64,000 nucleotides of DNA from Limnephilus marmoratus. Its lineage: Eukaryota > Arthropoda > Insecta > Trichoptera > Limnephilidae. The notes under the pieces are model-generated. The model had not been told where the DNA came from and did not search any database. It saw nothing but the letters and a program-made list of their open reading frames with translations. The stretch lies in assembly GCA_917880885.1 (NCBI GenBank), contig OU862910.1, positions 16,938,710 to 17,002,709 on the forward strand, written 5' to 3'. Both the position numbers and the translations under genes were made by a program. Shown here piece after piece: positions 19,915-29,463 of the stretch; positions within the stretch are counted from its first letter, which is position 1, and each line of letters begins with the position of its first letter.

Positions 19915-20350
19915 TCCTCCTGGCGACACAGTGTCGCGCCGTCCTCTCGGTTCTCGGCTCCCGCCCAGCCGAGTCGACTGCACCATCCGCGACCGTTGGG
20001 CGCTCAAGCTCTCGGGCCAGGCCGGCCAGGCGTCAGGCCACACCGGGCGGAGTTATTTCGGCTGATGCTGCGGCCTGCCACACGTTACAAGGCTGCTCGC
20101 GGTGCGGGGCGGGGGAAGGGGGGCGAGCTGGGGAATCCTCCTGGCGCCAGACCGCCGCCCGGTGTCTGAGCGCTCCGTCTCTCTCCCGCCCGCAACTGAC
20201 TCCACCTAGCTCTGTCCCGTTCGCACCGGCCTACGGATTCGCGCGGCCAAATGCCAGACGAACCGGCTGGCGATACCGACCCATCAATAGCGAGCGCCGA
20301 GCGGCTTGTCTGCGTGCGCGTCGCTCGCCAAGGCTGGAAATAACCTTTTT
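19915..20350. promoter_or_regulatory. GC-rich island, possible promoter or 5' exon
   Basis: Sharp switch to GC- and CpG-rich sequence (for example GGCCAGGCCGGCCAGGCG near 20011) in an AT-rich region. A short frame from 20064 (MLRPATRYKAARGAGRGKGG) is not convincingly coding. Such islands often mark promoters of regulated genes in insects; direction is unknown. Confidence 0.35.
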
Positions 20351-22199
20351 GCTAAATACTTTCGACACTGTAAAAAGTCTATCACGCCTGGACGGGGCTA
20401 GGAGATCAGAATTGAGCTGACAAAGCACGGGGGTATGCGGTTAGTAAAGTAATACCAACGAGTAACAAAGAACTGATCATTATAGTCTTCGAGTTTTGGA
20501 TTCGATGATTTTGAAGTGTTCATTTTTAATATGCACGGAGCTGCAAATATGATTGGCGCGGCGGGGATTGGCCTTATTGCCGTATCGGAGCGCAATATTC
20601 CGGGTCGTATTCTGAGAGCGGAATGAATGAGCGAAGGATATTATTATTTGTTTATCGATTCCGTCTTGATAATGCGAAGTTAATGAAATCATCGTAATCG
20701 AGTAGGGGTCAACATCATAAAACCTTGCGTATACAATAATAAAATCAAATCTTTATAAATAATTTCTAAGCCCGAATAAATTGAACTGCACAGGAAGTAA
20801 TGCCCCTTGCGTAATTTTATTAAATTGGGTCAAACAAACGGTCGTTTTACGACTCATAGGTACCTACATACCAACCTACCTATAAAGTAAGCCTAGATAA
20901 ATTAACTTAATAATCATTTTATTAATCAGGGAGAAGATGTGGAGTTTTGGAGCACCCCGAACAGACTATCATGGATGGGTTAAAAAATAGAAAAATTCAT
21001 TAAATTTTCACCTACTGAGAAAGTTCTTTTCAAGCTCTGTTATTATATCATTATAGGCCAGTTGCTTCGTAAAACAGAAATAATCACAGAACTTTCAGAG
21101 AACGTAAAAATTATATTGATATATTATGTATGTCAATTTTTAGTTAAAAAGTTAACAACCCATCCTAAGTGCATTTTTGACTAAAACCTGGGGTGAAATA
21201 TCACTCAATTGCATATTTAATTATTACTTTGGTGATGCTGTCATAAACTCATTGGCTCCGTAAATTTAGACCTCTTGTCACTTACCTGTCGTAACCTATT
21301 TACGTAATGGGTTGGTTGATACCTAGGTAGGCACCTACTCGTAGTACGTAATTTCAACGATAAACCTTTGAAACTCACTCGACCCTCGTTTGAAATTCTG
21401 AAAGCCTTGTGATGGAATATTAGCACTTATTCTCATCATAATCCCCTGATTCATCCGTGAAAATGCATTATCATTAATATTTATTTATGTTGGCGACTAT
21501 GTAGTGGATTTATGATAACAATAATTAATGATACTACGAGCATAGATTGCGTTTCCACTGTATAGAACACACATTATGAAACAGAAGACGGCTACGATAA
21601 TAGTCACCATACAATATATTGTATGGAATAAATCTATGGAGTTGGTACGTTAGTACCTACCTGGTTGTAAATTGTTATATCTATTTACCTACTGCCTACT
21701 TTTGTTTTGCTTGTGTCGTTAGGTACAAAAGTTAGGTATAATAATAATTACCTACTAGGTAGGTAACGAGTCTTCGCTCTGTCTTGCTTGACTATTCGCC
21801 GCAACCATTTGGCACACGTAGACGTACCTACCTACTACCTAGCTAAGCTACATACTCATCGGCTAGTGTCACAAAAAGCGTTAAAAGCGCGAGCACTTCA
21901 TCTGTTGAACCGCGAGTACTTGTGTGTTGTACCGTCATACTACGCTATCAAATATTTCTTCCTATGGTAGGAGAGGGGGTTAGTTGAATTAGAGAGCTGC
22001 CGTGAAATGTCATTTCTTTGTACTGGATCTACCAACTTGACAGCAGCTGTCATACATACCTACGCATGTTTACGCAGCTCCGTAATTAAAATGACCCCCT
22101 CCTGCTTACGGCAGAGAGGGGGTCGCAGCATAACTTTTCGCATATCGCCTCTGCAGCGATTACGACGTATAACTTTGAGCTTCGAGCACATCATCTGCT
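20351..22199. other. Intergenic with moth-type short repeats
   Basis: No gene seen. Contains several GTAGGTACCTACC-type palindromic short repeats (around 20860-20890, 21320-21340 and 21650-21830). Confidence 0.4.
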
Positions 22200-22201
22200 T
22201 A

Positions 22202-22359
22202 GGGAACGTACCCATACTACGTGACACGTTTAGGGGGGGGGTCTTCAAAATGTCACGCTTGGTACAAATGAGCGGCGGGGGCCATAGGTTTTTGGTCACC
22301 GGGGGGGGGGGGGGTTAAAAATTGCAAAAAGTTGGTCACTTAGTATGGGTACGTTCCCT
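22202..22359. mobile_element. G-run MITE, complete copy
   Basis: Termini GGGAACGTACCCATACTACG and its complement, flanked by TA (22200-22201, 22360-22361), consistent with a Tc1/mariner-type non-autonomous element. G homopolymers at about 22232-22240 and 22302-22314. Confidence 0.88.
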
Positions 22360-22517
22360 TAGGTGTGACAGGTCTGTATGGGATTGTATGGCGAGCGTTA
22401 TTGTACGTACATGATCTTTTATGGCTGTGTGTAATACCTCCTTTATGTTTTTGTTATTTGCCACGAGCATCTCACGATTGCCATTTCCATAGTAACTAAT
22501 AATGGCTCGTATTAAAC

Positions 22518-22779
22518 TTATACCTGGGTACCTAGCATGGTCGAACGATATAGGTTTTATCGAAAATGTCGGTAACTTGTCATCGCTCCCGTGCACGACT
22601 GCAGGCCGCTAAGCAACAAATAACAGTTCACTTCAAATAAATTATGAACCCTTAGTCGTTGTGAACTGTTTTTTGTTCGTTAGCGGCCTGCAGTCGTGCT
22701 CGGGAGCGATGACAAGTTACCGACATTTTCGATAAAACCTATATCGATCGACCATGCTAGATACCCTGGCTAGGTATAA
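22518..22779. mobile_element. Foldback element with ~115-bp arms
   Basis: Arms about 22518-22632 and 22664-22779 are inverted repeats (GCAGGCCGCTAA against TTAGCGGCCTGC; CGATATAGGTTTTATCGAAA against its complement) separated by a ~31-bp loop. Termini TTATACC/GGTATAA. Few mismatches plus one 4-bp gap. Confidence 0.85.
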
Positions 22780-23182
22780 CATATCATCGAATAGCGACGA
22801 TGACAGTGTAGTGTTACTTCCGCCTCTACAATTCCCAGTTTTTCCGCTGATTTACGCGAACTTGTCACGACACAATAATGTATAGACACTCTATTAACAT
22901 GCAATCACTATTTTATCAATTATCTTGTTATGACACATCCGCTAGGAATGTGCCGATATTCTGCCAATGCGCACTGATCACAGATCCAAACGTGTCGCCA
23001 TGACTCACATTATCCGAGCACCTTTAATATTTTGCCAAATCTTTCTTGGTTATCTCCCTCTGCTAAATATATGTACCTACTGATTAAAAACGTACGATGG
23101 CCTCTTAATTCTAGACAATCAATCAAACTTATATTATATTTCTGTTATGGGTACCGATCTGTAGGAGTTCCACAATTTAAAT

Positions 23183-23445
23183 CAGTGTTTCCCGACATTT
23201 TTTTGACCAGGGACCATTATGACATTTATTTGTTCTCACAGGGACCACAAGATACAATAATGATAAACTGTTAATTGCTACTATCATTTTGTAATTCAAT
23301 GTGCTCTTCTTGGACTTCTTCAGCTATCTCTCCATAATTAAATACCAAAAGGGTTACGAATTAGCTTTTGGATACCTTTCGATTCGGTTTTTTAGGTGGA
23401 CCACATTTTAGATCTGGCAGACCACCTACGGGCCACGGACCACTG
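23183..23445. mobile_element. hAT MITE with exact 8-bp duplication
   Basis: Ends CAGTGTTTCCCGAC and GGCCACGGACCACTG, flanked by identical ATTTAAAT (23175-23182 and 23446-23453). A related element at 57.2-58.0 kb is interrupted by a LINE. Confidence 0.9.
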
Positions 23446-23936
23446 ATTTAAATAATCTCAGAAAATTTTGCAAATAATTAAAAACCAGTAGGTAAAAATT
23501 ACCAACATTATCTCGATAAGTTTTATCTTGTTGTTATTACATAGATAGCGAATGATGCATGTGATATAAATTGTAAAAGCGAGATATTTCAATAGATAAC
23601 GCGATATTATGAGCAATTTTGTTTTTTTTGGGATTCCTTCATAAGATCGTATTTTAATTAACTAATAATTCTTTTGTATTTCTTGGGCATTCACTATCTA
23701 ACAATTTCTAGTAATTTTGTTTAGAAGAGTTTTTTTCACATGTACATTTATTACTTAATTTTTATTTATTCGACCATTAACTAATCATTAAACTAGTAAT
23801 TTTTAGGTTAGTTTTAAGATTGTTAGTGAGTGACATGGTTGAATCGAAACCGGTAGCAGGTAAATTAAAATTAAGCAACAAATGTACATGTGAAATAAAA
23901 CTCTTCAAAACAAAAATCAGAGTGTGAAGTAGATAC

Positions 23937-24085
23937 GTGGTAGAAGTGAAACCTTCAGAAAACTAAAGTAGACAAGAGTGGGGAGGCTACGAAGCATCGC
24001 ACAAAGTGGAGACTGATTATTCTATCTCATTCTCTCGCCGGCTACATCCGTGTTTATCTATTTTTTTCGTTTCATAGAGTTTCAA
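23937..24085 (+). repeat. Dispersed repeat, copy 1
   Basis: GTAGAAGTGAAACCTTCAGA followed by AAGTAGACAAGAGTG and GCACAAAG..GAGAC blocks; second copy at 36284-36425. Class unknown. Confidence 0.75.
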
Positions 24086-24215
24086 ATCACAACGGTGCTA
24101 AAGACGTTTTCACTGCAAAAACTAATAATTAATCTAATAATGGTATGAATCGGTAATTCTGAAGTAATTACAGTCTCTTCTGCGACTTCCCAGCATACTT
24201 AGTTATGCTTCTTAA

Positions 24216-24785
24216 CCTTTAACTGCTGACGTGGGGGCCGCTCCAGTAAGCAACAACAATAATACCGAAATACTCCTCTCTCAGTAGCTTCGAATTTAGT
24301 GACGCCAGAGCTGTAAGCTTTAAATTTGAAATTTTTAATGTCAAATTTCTGAAATTAAATTCATTTTTTTTTGCGTGCTTCTCTGACCTATCGTCACTCT
24401 GTACTTAATTGACTTTTTAAAAATTGATTTTTACCATATAAAAATAAACATAAGCAACTTTATTAAAGTTTTATATATATTGTTTATTCGAGGCACTATT
24501 GAAATATTATAATAAAAGTGAGTTCATTGTTTTTATTTAGTTTAATAGATAATACAGACTGATTTCTGATCTCAAGTGATTTTTGCCAAAAATTATTATG
24601 GTCAAATATAAGTTACTTAACAATAAAAAAGTATATATTTTTTTAAATATATATAAATTGTCCAATAATTAGTAATTTGGATCTCAAAATATTCAAGGAT
24701 TTCTCATACATGCACATTTTAAACTGAAAGGCCGCCCAGGCCCCCACGTCTGAGTATACGTAAAAAACACATCAGCAGTTAAAGG
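24216..24785. mobile_element. piggyBac-type MITE with TTAA duplication
   Basis: Ends CCTTTAACTGCTGA and TCAGCAGTTAAAGG, each flanked by TTAA (24212-24215, 24786-24789). GTGGGGGCC/GGCCCCCAC subterminal inverted blocks. 570 bp, AT-rich and non-coding inside. Confidence 0.88.
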
Positions 24786-24789
24786 TTAA

Positions 24790-25234
24790 ATCGCAGATCA
24801 AAGAGTTGAAAGTTATTGAATCGAGTACCTAGATACCTCCGAGCGACCTTACCTTTTACCTTGATTAATATTTAACGTAGTAAGTTTGTAGTTGGTCCTC
24901 CATTACGGAATCTGCCTTCCCTGCATTATATTATGTATATACTAAAGCAATAACAAACAGTCCTGTAGTAAGTAGAATGATTACATTATAATTTGAAAGC
25001 GTATAATTCCAGGTATCGATCAGGCTCCCGGTCCCGGTCCCGGTAAATTAATTCCAGTTTCCAGGAATGGACGACTTTGAAACACAGATACATTTAGTGA
25101 TAACAAGGCCGTGGTAGGAGTAAGGCAGCCTTCTGGGAATAATCCCTGGGCTATTGTTAGTCCCGACGCGCGTGCCTTCATTTCGTCCTTCCTTGAAAAG
25201 GGACTATTGTAGTCTTCCCTGGATTCTAGGTTCT
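24790..25234. other. Intergenic, no gene seen
   Basis: Mixed sequence between two TE insertions; no coding or repeat signal I can support. Confidence 0.35.
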
Positions 25235-25256
25235 AAACTAGTCCCAACGAGAGATC

Positions 25257-25765
25257 TAACTAACCAACCATCACGCCGTTTCCGCAGGGGTAGGCAGAGA
25301 GGACTGACCGCCAAATAATTAGGTTTTGGCACACTCACATTCATACATCGTCTCATATATACTCTTCTATTATTCTGACATACTTCTTTTAACATGGCCC
25401 GACTCAAGTATCTGATTCACTTGATCGTGCCATGTCTTCCTCGGGCGTTCCCGACTTCTTCTTCCATTCACATTTGAGTCATATATTCTTCTCTACTATT
25501 TTCTTTTTTCACTCGCTCTACACGCCCATACCATCTGAGGGTCCCTTTCTTATTCTTACTCATTATGCTTACATCAGCCTTACATTCTTTGCGGATATCC
25601 ACATTTCTCACACAATCATACATGGTTTTACCACACATCCGCCTCAGGGATCTTATTTCTACAGCACTCATACATCAGGGTGGGTACCAGGACTCCATTG
25701 TGGACTGCTAGCTTCGCTTCTTTTGGACAGTTTTTTTTATTAGCGCCAACGGCATTTAGTCCTCC
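25257..25765 (-). mobile_element. LINE 3' fragment with 22-bp target duplication
   Basis: Minus-strand 3' end of the RTE-like family seen at 57.4-58.0 kb: the decoded tail includes EIRSLRRMCGKTMYDCVRN and MSKNKKGTLRWYGRVERV, and the 3' terminus is a GTTA-type tail. A 22-bp sequence starting AAACTAGTCCC is duplicated exactly at 25235-25256 and 25766-25787. Frames are broken. Confidence 0.9.
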
Positions 25766-25811
25766 AAACTAGTCCCAACGAGAGATCGTACGCGATGTCA
25801 TCGTTCTAGTA

Positions 25812-26043
25812 CAGTGGTTTTAAATCTTGTTGGAGGTACTGAACCCACCAGTTTCATATGCGCATTCACCGAACCCTTCTTAATTGGAAAAGCTGAATTT
25901 CAAAGAACGAATCGTATGAGTCGGGGATGTGTTTTGATCTCCGCTGAACCCCCAAGACTGACAGCGCCCTTGAGGTGATTTTTCACAAAAACAACGCTGT
26001 ACAAGTCATCCAAATATTATTATTTTAGTATTAAGAACCACTG
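25812..26043. mobile_element. hAT-type MITE
   Basis: Ends CAGTGGTTTTAAATC and TTAAGAACCACTG; flanks TTCTAGTA and TACTAATA match at 6 of 8 positions. Contains the dispersed GAGGTGATTTTTCAC repeat. Confidence 0.7.
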
Positions 26044-26483
26044 TACTAATAGTATCTTCTATCTTTTTCCTTTTCAAACAAAACGCGTGAGAAGGAAGAG
26101 AACGGACGTCGATGAGGAGCTCTCGCTGGGGCTACTTTAACTGGTCGATCTAAAGTTCAAAACAAATACAAATAATGGAGGTACCTAAACCTTTGAATAT
26201 TAAATTCGCGCAGTCCTCTTTAGGACCTTTCTAGGATCGGTTTACGTTATATTTTATGCCTATGAATAAAATAAGGGCGTGTGTAAATAAATGCGAGCGT
26301 ATTGCTCAGCAACCCACATCTCAATTACAGCCAAGGTTTTTCTTTGTTTCAACAGGTGTTTAAAGAGCTCTCTAACACCTTAAAGGTTGTACATTTTATT
26401 CATTAGTATTCAAAAAGGTTGGCCGTAAGTTAAAAGTTCAAACCCTCGCTCCGTGAAGTAGGTTCCTAAGACTCCAGTTACTA

Positions 26484-26620
26484 ATATCTACAGCCTGTAT
26501 GTCGGACGAATATCTACAGCTCATATGTTGAACTAATATCTACGAACTTCAGAGTGTTGACTAATATCTACAGAGGGTAGGTTGAACTAATATCTACAGA
26601 GCGTAGATTGGACTAATCAG
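26484..26620 (+). repeat. ~27-bp tandem array, left arm
   Basis: ACTAATATCTACAG-like units recur about every 27-28 bp (about 26482, 26508, 26535, 26561, 26588), fairly diverged. Confidence 0.8.
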
Positions 26621-26755
26621 CTAAATGTGTCCAATAGTCCGATATCAGGGATTTTTACATACATACTTACACAAATTAAGTTTTTTAAACTGCATACGCA
26701 ATATTACGTTATTCCAATATGCTATACCTAATTGCAAATCCAACCTCTCCCAGTA

Positions 26756-26950
26756 CTGTAGATATTCGTCAACACTTTGGATCTCATAGATATTAGTCAA
26801 CAGTTTGAGCTGTAGATATTCGTCAACACTTTGGATCTCATAGATATTAGTCAACAGTTTGAGCTGTAGATATTCGTCAACACTTTGATTCTCATAGATA
26901 TTAATTCGATTTTTTCAGTTTTTGGAATTCCTGTAGATGTTAGTAGACGC
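26756..26950 (-). repeat. 27/54-bp tandem array, right arm, inverted to the left array
   Basis: CTGTAGATATTCGTCAACAC recurs at 26756, 26810 and 26864 (54-bp period made of two 27-bp subunits). Its complement is the unit of the array at 26484-26620, so the two arrays face each other across ~135 bp. Confidence 0.85.
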
Positions 26951-26977
26951 CTCCGGTTCCTAACACTTGCCAGTGCC

Positions 26978-28433
26978 CAGGGCCGGATCTACGAAATCTA
27001 GCGCCCTGTGCAGTAGGTACCGATGGCGCCCCCCCCCTACATTTTTATTTTGATTAAAAATTCGTTTACCCCAATTTTTTTTTTAAATTAAATTTTTTTT
27101 TTACACTAATTTATCAAATAAAATCAAGACATATAAAGGGTGTAACCCTATCTAAAGTTTTCGAATAAATAAGCCACGATCTATGTAATTCTTCTCCATT
27201 AGGCAGTTTCTTGTAATAATACTTAGTATTAAATTTACGCTTATTCGTAATAGGAAAATCAAAACCTTTCAATTGTACAGGACCTTCCTGAACTAATAAA
27301 CTAATGGAATTTTGAGATAACTTTGGCCAGCATCCGGGATCTTTCAATTCAAGCTCTGAAAACAGAATTAAATTTAAACTGCTACCAGTAACGTTATTTT
27401 TATCTTCTAATAATTCGACCGGAGGAATTTGTGCGATAGATATCTGTTTAGATGTGCTCGGGACCATTGTAACGTCATTGCGCTGGACATCATTTTTTAT
27501 CGGTGCTGGAGAAATTGGAATTAAAAAATTCCCAATGGAAACGAGTTTTTTTATGTCATTATGCTCTTTCATTCTAAGTTTTAGATTCTGCGAGCCTGAA
27601 AGTTTTTTTTAAAATTATTGTTCTATTCATTGTAATCCACAATCCACAACCTCTAACAACCAATAGAAATGTAGTTATAAATTAAAAAAATCTAATAATA
27701 TAACCACAAATTTGTACCTTGCATTTCCATTTCCCCTGTGTTCTGTGTTGAGCGAACAAACACGAACGTATCTATGGTATCAACGGCTTACGAAAGACGC
27801 TTACACTGATTATTACTGACTGTAAAATAACAAATCTAATAGAAATTAATTATAGGTACATTTAAGGAACTTCAACTGTCAAAACAATGATGAAACTGTT
27901 AACAAGTTGCAACCTTGCAAACCGTGCGATGTTTATGCTAATGGAATTTTGAATTTACTGAAGATTTCATAAGAAAATGGTCTTTAACCACATTCTCCTA
28001 GAGACTTAAATCGTACAAAAGCACTTTGAAAGGCGCCGTCGGTTTGTTTGTTCACTTGAATAAAAGTACGGCGCTGTGATTGGTTAATGAATTTGGATCG
28101 TACTCATTCGTCGTAAAAGACAGTAAAAGATATATGGAAAAATAGATCTTACGTTTAAACTAAATATATGGAATTTGTAAAAAAATTCTGTAACTGACTA
28201 TAAATTCGTAAATCGTTGAATTTCGTTGAATTAAAACCAGATGCATGCGCAGTCTGTATCTTTGGAAAGTGTTGGTAGAGCGTAATAATTATTTCGTACT
28301 ATGGGTAATTTTTAAACGATTCAGGGAATATTATAACAAATTTTTAATACAATATTTATTTTCTCACGGCGCCCCTTCGGAGTTGGCGCCAGGTTTTTTG
28401 CACGTTTTCGAACGTATGGCAGATCCGGCGCTG
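26978..28433 (-). mobile_element. hAT element with exact 8-bp duplication and TTF-finger ORF
   Basis: Ends CAGGGCCGGATCTACG and CAGATCCGGCGCTG (inverted), flanked on both sides by CCAGTGCC (26970-26977, 28434-28441). Subterminal GGCGCC blocks also mirror each other. At 1456 bp it lacks the catalytic hAT domain but keeps an open N-terminal ORF on the minus strand. Confidence 0.92.
27114..27572 (-). CDS. TTF-type zinc-finger-like ORF (hAT transposase N-terminus), 152 aa
   Basis: The C-terminal half reads DPGCWP, then LVQEGPVQLKGFDFP, RKFNTKYYYKKLPNGEELHR and SWLIYS. This is the arrangement of the TTF-type domain found at the N-terminus of hAT transposases and ZMYM-like host proteins. The frame is intact from ATG 27572 to stop 27114 although the catalytic part is absent. 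Residues 1-70 are a Ser/Pro/Asn-rich linker. The expected next Cys-rich segment begins (FICLDF) but is cut off. The protein could bind element DNA; that is inference. Confidence 0.75.
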   Translation of the reverse strand: MKEHNDIKKLVSIGNFLIPISPAPIKNDVQRNDVTMVPSTSKQISIAQIPPVELLEDKNNVTGSSLNLILFSELELKDPGCWPKLSQNSISLLVQEGPVQLKGFDFPITNKRKFNTKYYYKKLPNGEELHRSWLIYSKTLDRVTPFICLDFI

Positions 28434-28699
28434 CCAGTGCCCAGTGCCCAGTGTCCACCTACGCGCGAACTGAACTTTTAATGTAATATCACAGGTATTT
28501 AACTTTGATCAGAAATGGAATACGCAGATATTTCCTATTGTGTTCTGAAGAATAGTTTCCTTTCAATAATACTATAATTGTAATTACAAATTACTAATTA
28601 CCAAACTACCTACTTTTTGCTTGCTTTCACGCCCTTAGAGGAAAGACAGACACCTAAAATTTTGAACAATAGGTATTTTATCATTCAAAGATACAAGAC

Positions 28700-29063
28700 G
28701 GCCGGCGTGACTAGTGGTAAGGCTTATGACTCGCAATTCGATGGTCGCGGGATCGAATCAAGGCGCGGGCAAATAAATTTTATTTGATTAATTTGTGTTA
28801 TTTCACAATTCATTCATTTAAAATTATATGTGGTATATTTGCGGCACGTTCCAGAGTGGAAGATATTCTCAGTATCGCCCTGGTGTAAGACCACCATTCA
28901 GAATTGAAACGTTGCTTGAAATGGCTTTAGCCGTGTTTGGTGACCAGATCTGAATAGCCAGGTACCTCCCCACCTTCCTCTTCCCCACCTCCTTCCCCTC
29001 CACCACTTCCTTCAGCCTCACAACATACACCAATTGGGGATGCCGTAAATAAAAATATATAAA
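28700..29063 (+). mobile_element. SINE with tRNA-like head and long body
   Basis: Head GGCCGGCGTGACTAGTGG with B-box GGGATCGAATC (28700-28775); body from GGCACGTTCCAGAGTGG through GGCTTTAGCCGTGTTTGGTG to CCAATTGGGGATGCC. Same family as 17423-17762. Confidence 0.85.
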
Positions 29064-29084
29064 AAACAAAAAAGTACCTACACC

Positions 29085-29463
29085 TCAGACTTGATACCAC
29101 CTAAGTAAAATTGTCAAAATCGAGGTTTCTTATTCCCTATTTTCTCCTTCATTTTTAAGATTTTTTTTACCAACTTTATTAGGAAAAAATATTCCATGTC
29201 TCCACGTTTTTCTTTTTTTTTTAATACACTGTGTATTGAGCGTCTGTTAATGTCAATCAAACCATCTTTGGAGGGTCCTAATTCCTATAAGATATAACTT
29301 ATTATTTAAAAAAAAAACGTACCGACCCGTTAGTGGTAGACATCTATATTATATTAAAAAAATATATTTGCAGTAGTGTGTCAAAATCCAGAGAGGAAAT
29401 TGTGTAATGTGCTTGTGTTGACAAAACGCCGCCCGGTTTTCTCTCAAAAGATCCCATGATTTC
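29085..29463 (+). repeat. Dispersed repeat R, uninterrupted copy
   Basis: Matches 58560-58928 plus 59218-59250 in order (CACCTCAG start, ATTCTCTC/GACAAAACGCCGCCCGG end). This copy lacks the internal SINE, giving its empty site. Confidence 0.75.

Larger units (their letters stand above)
25237..26136. mobile_element. Composite: small inverted-repeat element split by a LINE and a hAT MITE
   Basis: The host element begins ACTAGTCCCAACGAGAGATC and ends with the complement of GTAGCCCCAGCGAGAG. Its uninterrupted relative is the 148-bp element at 50676-50823 (reverse orientation). The LINE fragment sits at 25257-25765 and the hAT MITE at 25812-26043; the remaining pieces align in order with the 50-kb copy. 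Confidence 0.8.

Noticed and set aside
19843..20169. 108-codon ORF across the GC island
   Set aside because: Repetitive Arg/Gly/Pro composition, no start context and no domain; better seen as UTR or promoter.
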